Origin: Neocallimastix lanati (nom. inval.)
Lineage: Eukaryota > Neocallimastigomycota > Neocallimastigomycetes > Neocallimastigales > Neocallimastigaceae
Assembly (NCBI GenBank): GCA_016946835.1
Contig: JACVTC010000055.1
Location: 425,001-489,000 of the forward strand
Length of the DNA stretch: 64,000 nt
Direction: 5' to 3'
This document shows, one piece after another, positions 1 to 10,800 of this stretch (its first letter is position 1; every line of letters starts with the position of its first letter). The position numbers and the translations under genes were made by a program. Below the pieces are notes generated by a model, which worked only from the letters and a program-made list of their open reading frames with translations, was not told where the DNA came from and made no database searches.

Positions 1-99
1 TACATAAATTATATTTTATTACTTAATTTCATATTTACATATTATAACATTATATTCACATATTCTAACAATTATTACAATTATTATTTATAAGTATTA

Positions 100-420
100 T
101 CAATGTCATATGAGCACTATGCATAACATATATGACACGGCATATAAAGCCTCATTAGTATAACCTTATTCTATATATAGTTATAGTTTAATTAGATATT
201 AATTTTTTATTTTCCATGTTTATTTCTAAAATAATGAATATATGTATTTTTAATGTATAATAAATAAATAAAAAATATATAGATAAATAATATATATAGA
301 TAAAACACTACAAGTGTCATTTTTCATGTTCTCTAAATCGATAACCTTGAACAGATTAAGAGTCTCATTTGACCCTAAGAGACAACTCGAGAAATAAAAA
401 TCCTTAAGGAAATATTTAAT
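100..420 (+). mobile_element. Relic LTR end plus primer-binding site, plus orientation
   Basis: A possible LTR runs from about 104 and ends near 352 in ...TTGAACA. It is followed directly by AGATTAAGAGTCTCA, the 15 bases that also follow the 5' LTR of the intact copia element elsewhere in this window (41185-41199, minus strand). This suggests the 5' end of a related element in plus orientation. No matching gag-pol follows on the plus strand; an open stretch of about 41 codons at 539-664 is Ser/Thr/Asn-rich and unassigned. The LTR start is a guess; the shared 15-mer is what I can see. Confidence 0.35.
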
Positions 421-435
421 ATATTATTAAGTATT

Positions 436-439
<4 letters not shown>

Positions 440-481
<42 letters not shown>
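440..481. repeat. Poly(A) tract, about 42 nt
   Basis: Uninterrupted run of A. Homopolymers of this size recur throughout the window, for example T runs near 18841-18877 and 21659-21701 and an A run at 34028-34063. Confidence 0.9.
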
Positions 482-483
<2 letters not shown>

Positions 484-699
484 ATTAATTATTAAGATAA
501 GAAATATAAATAAAAATAGTTCTTAATCATCACGAAATACTGAAGATGAAATAAATCAAAGTACCGACCAAAGTACATATTATACCCTTACAGTCAGTAC
601 AGTTCAAAACAATAATACCACTAACACTGTAATAATCATATGTTTAACTATAATGTCTTTTTAAGACTTTATATCATCTTAGAAAGTTTTCAGTAGTTA

Positions 700-1880
700 A
701 CCCAAAATTATTAAACAGCGTTGAAATTAATTCAGTATATTAATAATGAGATCGATCCAAAATATATAAATGAAATGCAATTCAAACTATTGTTGAAAAT
801 AATATACCACTAATAAGATTTTTATTTACTATTTTCTTATTTTGAATAAAATGGTTTATTTAATATAATATCGTAACCATTAATTGAACCGTGATAAGAA
901 CCATATCACTCAAAGTCAATAATAGTTTTATTTGCACATCTAAGTTTAATTTTATAGTTTACAAAGTAATTTAAAAGTTCTTTTTGGATGGTGACAAGTT
1001 CAATAACACCAGAATCTAAAGTCCGGATAGAGGAATTTTTATTATTATTATTATTGTAAATTAATTTACTAATATTCCTATTATTAATATTATTAATATT
1101 ATCATTATAAACATTATCATAAAATTTTAACTAATCTTAAGATCTTTAATAATTATTAAAATTATTATTTAATATTGTTAAATTATTAGAGTTAATATTA
1201 TCTAAATTATAAATAAAATTTATATTGTTTATATTATTATCAATCATGGAACATAAATCTTTAAAATTTACATTTTTATCATAATTCACAGGAATTCTTG
1301 TATTGTCAATAGTTTCAATGTTATTAATATTAATATTACTATTATGACTTTCATTATTATTATTTCCATTATTATTATTTCTATCATTATAATTACTATA
1401 ACTATTATTGTTTTTATAGTTATTCTTGTTGTTTAAATTTTTATTATTCGTATAATTGTTATTAATACGATTCGTACTATAATCTATATTAGCCCATATC
1501 CTATTTGTTCTTGAATTGAATCGACATTCATATGTTAAGTAGCCTTGTTTTTGACATATGAAGCAATATTATTTTTGGATTGTATTTCCTGGTAGAATTA
1601 TGTTTTCTTTTATTATTATCTTATAATTATAATACTCATTATCCGTTCCTGACGTTATTGTTTTCTGATGATTTATTCTTCTAAAGTAAGTATTCCTAGA
1701 TATTATTAGTTCAAAATAATCTTGGGCATTTGTATTTGGATAAGGTAGGAAAGTAATCTTCATAATTTTGGGTAATACATTATATATATATAAGGACCTT
1801 TTCAGATTCAGAGATTTCATAATAATGTATTATTTAATTTATCAAAAATGCCTAGCATATCTGATAAACATTTTGGACTG
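700..1880 (-). mobile_element. Degenerate Ty1/copia gag-protease relic
   Basis: Read on the minus strand this stretch matches, piece by piece, the gag and protease part of the intact copia element at 35-41 kb. About 1700-1830 corresponds to the gag core (an NVLP segment against NILP in the intact copy). 1510-1560 encodes a zinc-knuckle remnant CFICQKQGYLTYEC, where the expected His is Tyr. An Asn-rich spacer follows, then the protease region near 930-1020 (DSG motif, then LRCANKT). DNA similarity continues to about 700. Several stops and frameshifts interrupt it, one directly before the knuckle. It abuts LINE sequence at about 1880. It is an old, non-functional copy of a related family. Confidence 0.7.
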
Positions 1881-2650
1881 TTATTCATACTTCTTCCCCA
1901 AGAAGGAAATTAAACATTTTTTCACACACACTAGAATCAATATACGCATTATTTTCAATACCATTACTAACATTACTAATAATACTATTACTAATATTAT
2001 TATAACTATTATAACTATTATTATTATTATTACTATTATTATTATTACTATTATTGCAGTTACTATTATCATTATTACTATTAACTTTATCATTTATTAG
2101 ATTTTCACGATTAAAAGCGTTAATTAAGAATAAAATTTTATCATTAACTTTACTACGAATATGATTGAAAAATGGATAATCAATTAACCAATGCTTTATC
2201 CATTGGTTAATTGATTATTATTACTTTTACAACATGAACAAAAATTAGAACACTCTTGATCTATTATTTTTTCAGCTTTAACAATTCTAGCATCTAATCT
2301 ATATCCACTTCGTGCTTTCAATAGCCAAGGGAAGCCATATGAAAGATCAGGATATTGATAACAAAGTTTTATATAATCTGATATTTCTTTGAATCTGTTT
2401 TTGTCATAAATTTCAGTTTTAATAGAACTAATTTTCATATCTCTTTTCCAATAAAAATCCTTGATTTCTTTATTGTTACTACCTCTTTTCTCTATTTTAC
2501 GTTTAAGAGCTCTACTTTCTTTCGTCCATATATATTTTCTAGATTTTGAATTATTATTAGATAAATGGGAAATAATACAATTTGAATTTTTCCATTTATC
2601 GAAACATTTGACTTGAGACAAAGCACACTTGGCTGACAATGGAGGACATT
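1881..2650 (-). mobile_element. LINE (non-LTR retrotransposon) C-terminal fragment A
   Basis: The minus strand encodes a segment of about 147 residues closely similar to the C-terminal part of the LINE at 45-46.8 kb. Shared features are the SAKCALSQVKCF start, KSRKY.WTKESR..KRK.EKRG, DFYWKRDMK, RSGYR.DARI.KA and the CxxCCKSN start of the Cys/His finger that follows LINE reverse transcriptases. The frame breaks at 2196 at a perfect palindrome. The Asn-rich tail then resumes and ends near 1870 in SVCEKMFNFLLG, followed by a stop. It lacks the reverse transcriptase and the 3' end, so it is a dead fragment joined directly to copia relic sequence. Confidence 0.7.
2176..2218. repeat. Perfect 18-bp inverted repeat, 7-nt loop
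   Basis: Left arm 2176-2193 and right arm 2201-2218 are exact reverse complements (core CAATTAACCAATG / CATTGGTTAATTG). At the homologous site in the other LINE copy (about 45770-45800) only an imperfect palindrome exists. The perfect hairpin therefore probably arose by template switching, and it breaks the LINE reading frame. Confidence 0.85.
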
Positions 2651-2696
2651 AATAAGGAATATTCAAAGATTTCTCATGAACAATCAGAAAAAAAAA

Positions 2697-2756
<60 letters not shown>

Positions 2757-2810
2757 TTCACCAACAAACTGAATAAATTGTTCAATTAACATACTTCAAA
2801 ATTTACATAT
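2651..2810 (-). mobile_element. Short LINE-tail fragment interrupted by an AAT array
   Basis: 2655-2690 and 2757-2800 resemble 7811-7905 of the divergent LINE relic (the HEKSLNI segment and the LF..L..FY segment on the minus strand). An (AAT)n array at about 2699-2755 separates them. Next to fragment A this gives a chimera of two LINE families. Confidence 0.45.
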
Positions 2811-3314
2811 AAAAAATTAATATTATAATAATAATTATTCTTAATTTACACTAATTTATAAACTGATAATACATATACACATTTCAAATTATAAATTTTA
2901 AATTATATAATTTTATATTTTAAATAATTTTATTTATTATTATTGTTATGATGTTTATCAAATTAAATAATTTATTAACGGATCACTTTATAAAAAAGAA
3001 AAAATATTGTAAATAATTAATTATTATTATTCTAATAATTCTGAAAAAAAGATTTTATAGTATTAATTTCTCTGCTTCTTTTTATTTTTTTTTTATTCCA
3101 TTTTCAAATACTTTTTGTTAATTAAATAAATTAAATATGTTGAATATCTCGATTTAAATAATTTTATGAAATATTTAAAATATATATATAATAAATTAAA
3201 ATGTTAATGATAAATTCTATACTATAAAATAATAATGGTAAAGATAGGAAATCTAAAAAAGAAAAATTAAATAATGAAAAAGAAATATTTATATATAAAT
3301 ATTAATTAATTTAT
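2811..3314. other. Intergenic, A+T-rich, nothing recognised
   Basis: About 500 bp downstream of the Hsp70 stop codon. It should hold that gene's 3' UTR and poly(A) site. No coding or repeat structure beyond A/T runs was seen. Confidence 0.6.
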
Positions 3315-5594
3315 TTAATTTCTTCTTCTTCTTTCTCTTCTAGTTCCATTAGTTGGTTTAGATTCATTCTTGTAAACGGAAGTCATAACATCACCAACAA
3401 CCTTTTCAACCTTCTTTTGTTGATTGTGATAATCACTCTTAGCGGCATCAGCATTAAGATCCATCCACTCCATAGCTTCACTGAGAGCATCTTCAATACT
3501 TCTACGTTCAGATCTCTTCATCTTGCTACTTAAAGCATCATCACCTAAAATGGTATTTTCAACTTGGTATAAATAATTTTCTAATTCTTGCTTGGCAATA
3601 ACTTTTTCTTCACTCTTACGATCAGCATTCTTAAACTTTTCGGCATCCTTAACCATACGATCAATTTCGGCTTTAGATAATCTACCAGCTTGGTTACTAA
3701 TTTGAATATTAGCAGAACGACCAGTAGCCTTTTCACGAGCAGTAACCTTAAGAATACCATCAGCATTAATATCAAAAGTACATTCAAGTTCAGCAGTACC
3801 TCTTGGAGCTGGTGGAATACCAGTTAAAGTAAATTGACCTAAAAGGTTATTATCACAACACATAGTACGTTCACCTTCATAAATTGGGAATTCAACAATA
3901 GTTTGATTATCTTCAGTAGTAGTGAAAACTTTCTTTAAAACAGTTGGAATAGAAGAATTACGTGGAACAACTACAGAGAATAAACCGCCCTCAGTTTCAA
4001 CACCAAGAGATAATGGTACAACATCTAATAATAATAAATCAGAAGTCTTTTTAGAAGAATCATTAGCACCAGTTAATACAGCACCTTGAACGGCAGCACC
4101 GTAAGCAACAGCTTCATCTGGATTAATTGATTTGTTTAAGTCTTTTCCATCAAAGTATTCTTGAAGTAAGGATTGAATTTTTGGAATTCTAGTAGATCCA
4201 CCAACTAATACAATTTCATCAACTTCATTCTTTAAAATCTTAGCATCCTTTAAAACCTTTTTTACTGGTTCTAATGTAGATTCAAATGCCTTAGAATTAA
4301 TTTCTTCAAACTTAGCACGGGTAATAGTAGTTTGGAAATCAACACCCTTGTAAAGAGAATCAACTTCTACTGTAGTACGAGCAGCTGAAGAAAGAGTACG
4401 CTTAGCACGTTCAGAAGCAGTACGAAGACGACGAGTAGCTCTAGCATCACCAGAAATATCTAAACCACGGTTCTTTCTCTTAAATTCATTCTTGAAGTAT
4501 TCAACAAGATTGTTATCGAAATCCTCACCACCTAAGTGAGTATCACCAGCAGTAGCACGAACAGTGAAAATACCACCAGCTATAGTTAATAAAGAAACAT
4601 CGAAAGTACCACCACCAAGATCAAAAATTAAAACATTACGTTCTTTTTTAACATTACTATCTAAACCGTAAGCAATAGCAGCGGCAGTTGGTTCATTAAT
4701 AATACGTAAAACATCTAAACCAGCAATAGTACCAGCATCCTTAGTAGCTTGTCTTTGAGAATCATTGAAATAAGCTGGAACAGTAATTACAGCCTTAGTA
4801 ACAGTCTTTCCAAGTTTAGCTTCAGCAATTTCCTTCATTTTATAAAGAACCATAGAAGAAATTTCTTGTGGTGAAAATTGTTTAACTTCATTTTGATAAT
4901 TAACTTCAATAAATGGTTGTTCATCAACTTCAACAACCTTAAATGGCCAATGTTCCATATCCTCTATTTAAATTAATAAATAAATTTATACAAATTATTT
5001 AAATGAATAAATTTTAAAATTCCATTATAATAATATTGTAATTTAAAGAAAAAGAAAAATGAAGAAAAAAAAATAATACGTTATTAATTAATATTATTTT
5101 TATACAAATATCAAAACTATTTCAAATAAAATTATATTCACTTGCATACTTTTAATACTTGGATCATCAAATCTTCTACCAATTAAACGTTTAGCATCAA
5201 AAACTGTATTAGTTGGATTCATGGCACCTTGATTTTGAGCTGATTCACCAATAAGTCTTTCTTCTTCAGTAAAAGCAACATATGATGGAGTAGTACGATT
5301 ACCTTGTTCATTAGCAATAATTTCTACTCTATCATTTTCCCATACAGCACAACATGAATAAGTGGTACTATTTAATTTATTGATATTTATTAAATAAATT
5401 AATAAATTATAAAAAAATAATAATAATAATTCCAATAAATAATTAATTGCATTATTTTTTAATATTAATTTTTTTTTTTTTTTTTTTTTAACTCTTTTAA
5501 TTTTTCAAAAAAAAAATAAAATAAAGCATGTAATCTAAAATTCAAATTACCCAAGATCAATACCAATAGCTCCTTCAAATTCAGCTTTAGACAT
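3315..5594 (-). CDS. SSB1: Cytosolic Hsp70, ribosome-associated SSB type
   Basis: Three exons, minus strand: 5551-5594, 5150-5367, 3315-4963; about 636 residues. It is an ATP-dependent chaperone for nascent chains. The N-terminus [15 protein letters not shown], the [10 protein letters not shown] segment, [12 protein letters not shown] and the lack of a C-terminal EEVD fit fungal SSB rather than SSA. ATPase signatures [14 protein letters not shown] and [11 protein letters not shown] are intact, and the substrate-binding domain is complete. Intron 2 has the donor GTATGC and an acceptor that gives SIKKDMEHW with the normal family length; an alternative donor at GTGAAT would add residues. Codons are biased (GGT, GCT, AAG, CCA), suggesting strong expression. 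The C-terminus is unusually basic ([10 protein letters not shown]), perhaps for ribosome contact (inference). Intron 1 carries long A and T runs. Confidence 0.93.
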
Positions 5595-6479
5595 TTTTAA
5601 TTATATTTATATTACTAAATTTATAAATTAAAATTCGAATGCAAAGAACCAAAATTTTAAAATACTAAAATTATTTTATACCCTTTCTCAATTAAAAAAA
5701 AATAATAATAATAATAATATAATTATAAAATTTTCTAATTATAACCAATCAGTATATAAATATATTGATTTTTCAATTATTTTAACATTTTAAACCAATC
5801 AAAAAATTTAAAAATTTAAAAAAACATATATATATTAAAAAATCTGTTAATTTACTTTAAATGATTTATTTATTTTGAATAATATAAAGTTATAATAATA
5901 GTATAAATATTTTTATTAGAATTTTTTTATTCTTTAAATTATTTTAATGAAAGTCCAAAAAAACATATATTAATAAAAAAAAAAAAAAAAAAAAAAAAAA
6001 ATTAAAATCTGTTACACAAAATTTTTTTTTTTTTTTTTTATTAAAAAATGAAAATAAAAATTAAAAATTAAAAAATAAAATTCATTTTTTTTGTTTTTTC
6101 ACTTTGTATGACTTTATATTATAATGATATAATGATTTTAATTTTTTATTTATATTGAAATATATATATTATATTTATATATATAAATTTCAATGTAAAT
6201 ATTATATATATTAACATTTATTTTTTCTCCTCTTTTATTTTATATATATATATATATTTAATAACATATTTCTAGTTATAATTAAAATTAATTAATAATA
6301 ATTGTAATCAATTATATTATTTTTTTTTTTTTTGACTAATAAACTTTATTTAATAACATAAAAAAATACATGAAAATTAAATGCATGAAACTTTTTATAT
6401 TAATATTAAAAAACTATTTTATTTGAAAATAAATGATAAAAACCAGTATATTTTAATTAATATTTTCAGGCCTAATTAA
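5595..6479. other. Hsp70 upstream region, no gene seen
   Basis: Very A/T-rich, with poly(A) at about 5978-6001, several T runs and TA repeats. It should contain the Hsp70 promoter. I could not support a heat-shock element or TATA box, because TATA-like strings are everywhere. Confidence 0.5.
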
Positions 6480-6644
6480 TTCAATGAACAAAACAACTAT
6501 GAAATACTATGAATGATGATGGTTTTGAAGTTTAATGAATGTCAAAACTGGGATGTTGTTCAATTAATTTAATACAAGTTCAGAATTCATGAAGTTCAAA
6601 ACTGTGATGATTATATATAAATGATAGTGTTTTGAAGTATTTTT

Positions 6645-6738
6645 TGCAAAAACCTAGCTAGTTTTTTAGAATTCTGAGCATGTTTTTGACCAGTTGAACG
6701 ATCAAAAACATATGTTGTTCAACTAGCTAGGTTTTGCA
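6645..6738. repeat. Nested hairpin, about 94 bp
   Basis: Outer arms 6645-6663 and 6721-6738 match except for one extra A/T. Inside, GTTGAAC (6693-6699) pairs with GTTCAAC (6717-6723), or alternatively ATGTTTTTGA pairs with TCAAAAACAT. Confidence 0.7.
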
Positions 6739-6791
6739 TAACTTAGCTATATTTCTGCATATATTATTTTTATGAACAATACTGTTGAATG

Positions 6792-6906
6792 ATTGTATTT
6801 GTATGCCATTTTACAACACATTTTGCTAATATATATATATAAACATTCTGCAAAAATGACTATGTTTTTGAACATAAAATGCATATATTTGGCATACAAA
6901 TACAAT
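6792..6906. repeat. Perfect 17-bp inverted repeat, 81-bp spacer
   Basis: ATTGTATTTGTATGCCA at 6792-6808 and its exact reverse complement at 6890-6906. Confidence 0.85.
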
Positions 6907-7426
6907 ATGTCTTTATTTGGAAGCCCATATTAATAGATGAACAATATAGGTGTTTGATGCTAAAAACTATACCATTTTCATCAAAAAAATAAAAATAAAA
7001 AAATAAAATAAAAATAAAATAAAAAAATAAATAAAATATATATGCATAGTTTTAGCATAATCATAACATAAATATACATATATTAGCAATATATGCATAT
7101 ATTATTATTATTAATGTTCAAAAAAGCTATGTTGTTAATTGATAAGCATATGCATATATTACTAATATTAACTATAAAACCATGTAGTTTATATAAACAT
7201 AATAGCTATATTTGTTCAAAATAATTATAAAAAGTTATATGATTTTATTAAACAACTTAGCTGTATTTATTAATTGAATATATATCAAAGCTGTATCGTT
7301 AATTGAACTTTCAAAACTATATCATTTATATATAATCATTGCTGTTTTTGACCATATTTGATATAGATCCAATTATTAAAATAAACATACAGGTTTTTGA
7401 CAAATATTTCGTGGACGATATGGCCT

Positions 7427-9060
7427 TTAACTCTTCCCATTCATTGTGATAACTCCATGTGGATAAAAACTATCATTCAAATGTATATTTGAATATCTTC
7501 TTTGCCTTATCGTTTCAACGTCAACACTCTTGACAACGGTAGATCTAATGATATACAAATTGATCATAGTGTAAAAATCATTAATCACAATAGGTATAGC
7601 ATTAGTAGGGAATTCCACAAGTCCATAAAATATGAAATTAGTAAAGAAAACTCTCTCGAAGGTGATTGAAAGATATTATTAATAAAATCCTTCTTTCCCC
7701 TGGAACCTATCTTTAAGATTTTATATACTGCATTTTCACCAAGAAGGAGACACAATATACAGTATTTAAAAGAAAAAATATTATCATCAAATCTTCCTCT
7801 CTATCATCAGAAATGTTCAAGGATTTCTCATGAGCAATCAAAGAATCAGAGAAAAATTAATAAAAATTCATCAACAAATGGAATAAGTTGTTGCCTAAAT
7901 TCTTCGAATTAGGACATAAAAGTATCCATTGTATAAAACTATGTATACTATTATTTACACCACTACAAGGTAACATATTAGGAAATTTTCTGATATCAAT
8001 TTACTTTTTATATAAGGTTTCGCTCCAAATTTCAATCCACATTAAATTCTACCATTCCAAAAAAAAAAAAAATACAAGAGAAAATTGTGAATATTTTAGA
8101 TGTAGAATAAATTTTTTTAAAACTAAATTTAAATTTCTTGGATTAAATTGATTTAATCGCAGGAGTACTTGTATAATGAATATTTTCCTTCTGTATTTCT
8201 CAAAGAATTTTATTATTATGTTTATGTATGATTAATCTACATACTTTTTTTGTCCATGAATAATGTGAAAGTGTTGATATATTTTTAACCAAATGAGAAA
8301 TAATCCAAGAAGACTTTTTCTAATTTTTAAATCGTTGAATCATCACCTTAATACAAATACTAGCTATAGGAGGTATAAATAGTCCCTAAGACATATTTAA
8401 CAGAAGATTATTCTAGTAATTCTTGAGCTAATTAGTAAAATCAGTTTTCACTTTATCTTTAGAGTCTTTATGTTTTTTACTGGGAACATAAATGCTTCCT
8501 AATGAACGTTTAACACCACAAAAGGAAGCTATATTTGAATTAAAGAAAAAATTCAAAAATGAACTATTATCGACTTCTTGAAGACAAATACAAATAGGAT
8601 TAAAAATTGAATTAAAATGAATAATCACATTTTTCAGAATTCCAACCATTAATATTTCCAACTAATACAGAGGTTGAAATAAGGGATAGTATACAGAAGA
8701 TTATCAGAGATAGGAATAATGGGCTCAAAGTAATACCTAATTCTTTTGTGATCAATAATACTAAATATACAAATCCATTAAATAATCTTCTAATTTATTC
8801 CTTTTAACTGGTAATTACTTTGTAATCTTATAAATAATCTTTAAATAATGCGTATTATTATTATAGCTAATTCTTCAGATGAAGTGGGGTTTTTTTTTAA
8901 CAATTCAATGAATTATTTTGTTACAGTTTGATATTTTTTTTTATTAAAAATTCCTCTAGTTAACTTTCAGTCCAAGATTCAAGGTCATGAATGAAAATTA
9001 AAATAATATTTTCAATATCATGACCAAAACGTCTCATCCTCTACGTATAGTCGACATTTC
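7427..9060 (-). mobile_element. Divergent LINE relic B (endonuclease and C-terminal pieces)
   Basis: On the minus strand about 8430-8670 encodes an APE-type endonuclease start: an NINGWN motif, then FNPICICLQEV with the catalytic LQE box, and later IYVPS. About 7890-8480 aligns at DNA level with the C-terminal part of the LINE at 45-46 kb and contains a decayed Cys/His finger (LPCSGVNNSIHSF..CPN). 7427-7620 matches that element's terminal protein segment (IPIVI...VVKSVDVETIRQ). The reverse transcriptase core is missing and stops are frequent. Further LINE-like coding (FGHDIENII.IFIHDLESW) appears upstream to about 9060. A dead, internally deleted copy of a sister family. Confidence 0.6.
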
Positions 9061-9458
9061 AAAATAAAAAAAAAATTGATATAAAAATATCATAAAAATA
9101 TCATAAAAATATCATAAAAAATTATTAAATGAGGTTAAAAAAAAATAAAATAAAAAGCAATAAAGTCGTCCCTGTTGTATTTTCTTCTAAAAAGTTATAT
9201 TTTTTTTATGTTAGATATATATATATATATATATATTTCACTCAGATTTGCAATCTAATAGAATAAAAAAAAAACTTAAATTATTTGTAAATAGTTTTAA
9301 TTGTAAAAATTTTGTATAAAATTGAATTTTAATTTTTTATTGTTCTCTATTAATATCTTTATCATATAACTATTGATAAAGAAATGAAAATATTAATAAA
9401 GATAAATTATTTTTTATAAAAAATTGTAAAGAATATTAAATATTAAAAGTATATTAAA

Positions 9459-9490
<32 letters not shown>

Positions 9491-9985
9491 TGATGTGGAA
9501 AAAATCAGTTCCTGCAAGAATATAAAAAAAGTAATGTAATTATATAACCATTCAAAAAATAATAAAAAAATTAAATAAAATAAAAAAAAATACATGATAA
9601 ATACAGTACTATACTTGAATAAATCACACATGAAAAAATAGTAAATATATGAAAGATTAAAATATGAAAAAAAAATAAAAATGATATATTGAAGAAAAAT
9701 GATATTATTTCTTAACTTTTTAAGATTAATAGCTATGATTATTTATCAAAGTTATTAGTCTTAAAAAAGTAACATTAATTACAAAAAATTTTTTTTTATA
9801 GCTGCATTTATTTCAAATTTAAATCTTTATTCATTTATTCATTTATTAATTATATAAATATTTTTAACTTTAATATAAAATATAAAATAAAAATCACAAC
9901 ATTAATAAAATAAATAAATATTATTTATCCAATTAAAACATAACAATTTTTAAAATAGTAACCTGAAATAAAAAGTAATATTCAA
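9061..9985. other. Intergenic, nothing recognised
   Basis: A/T-rich, with three short tandem ATATCATAAAA units near 9088-9120, an A run at about 9462-9490 and TA repeats at 9216-9235. No credible exon. Confidence 0.5.
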
Positions 9986-10800
9986 AATAAAGTGTCCCTG
10001 CTAGTCTGACTTATTACATTTCAGCTTTGACGCTCCTGGTTATTACGCACTTAACACTTTCGGAATAGCAACCCTTGTCCGAGACATAATTTCTGTAAAG
10101 AGAGCCCACAGATCGCACCAAGAATGGCTTTTTTCAATAATCACCAGAAATGATTTGGTTCTTAAACAAAACATCCCATTCCATTTTACAATTTAAATCA
10201 ATAATGTTTGCATCTCTTCTATCAAGAAAGAAGTTATTTAATCGGTACCACGTCACATATATATTTACACACTCAATATTCAGAAATTTACTTGATTTTC
10301 ACCAATTGAACTATTCACTATATTATTAGTAACGATACTATTATTTTCACTATCACTAATATTAATATTCCTATTTTCACTATCATTAGTTCAACTATTA
10401 TTAACAATATTATTTCTATTGTGATTATTATTAATATTATAAACTTCGTTACTACTATCAGAATCTGTACGTGATTCTATATTACTCATATCTGTAATAA
10501 CAGTTTTATTTTTACATTACTATTTGATCCTGAACAATATTTGGATAATATAAAAAAATTCTTCAAAAAGAATTTCAATATCCTTATAATATTTCATTCG
10601 AAATTCACGGAAAAAATAAATTTTAAAAAACCAATGTTCCAATTGAGATTACTACTTTTTCTATAACAACAAGGTCACCTTTCTAGATAATCGTCTTCAA
10701 TCATTTTGGCAGATTACAAACAACAGCAATATTCTGTTGTACCAAAAACATTCATTATTCAATGTTTTGACTTTTTACAAATTTTACAATATAACCATCT
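9986..10800 (-). mobile_element. LINE 3'-end relic C
   Basis: 9995-10310 aligns with the 3' end of the LINE at 45250-45530 on the same strand: CCCTGCTAG..TGAC against CCCTGCTGGCCTG, then CACCAAGAATGG and TTTACACAC. The AAT/Asn-rich stretch and a degraded finger region (CCYRKSSNLN.., about 10620-10700) follow. Many stops. It is the highest-G+C non-coding island in this part of the window, which is what drew attention to it. Confidence 0.55.

Larger units (their letters stand above)
6480..7420. repeat. Palindrome-rich repeat region of unknown nature
   Basis: Less A/T-monotonous than its surroundings. It carries recurring degenerate words (CAAAACTGTGATG, AGCTATGTTGTTAATTGA, ATATGCATATAT) and several inverted repeats. 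The clearest are 6645-6663 with 6721-6738 (TGCAAAAACCTAGCTAG arms) and 6792-6808 with 6890-6906 (17 bp perfect). A weaker pair joins about 6957-6974 and 7041-7062. No open frame spans it. It could be a nest of small foldback or MITE elements; no family was recognised. Confidence 0.5.

Noticed and set aside
320-405. Possible tRNA-Lys gene on the minus strand (contains TGAGACTCTTAATCT)
   Set aside because: No matching D arm, T arm (TTCRA loop) or acceptor stem could be folded around it; the primer-site explanation fits better.
5100-5149. Hsp70 exon 2 extended to the GTGAAT donor (residues MQ added)
   Set aside because: The GTATGC donor gives SIKKDMEHW with normal family length and correct phase.
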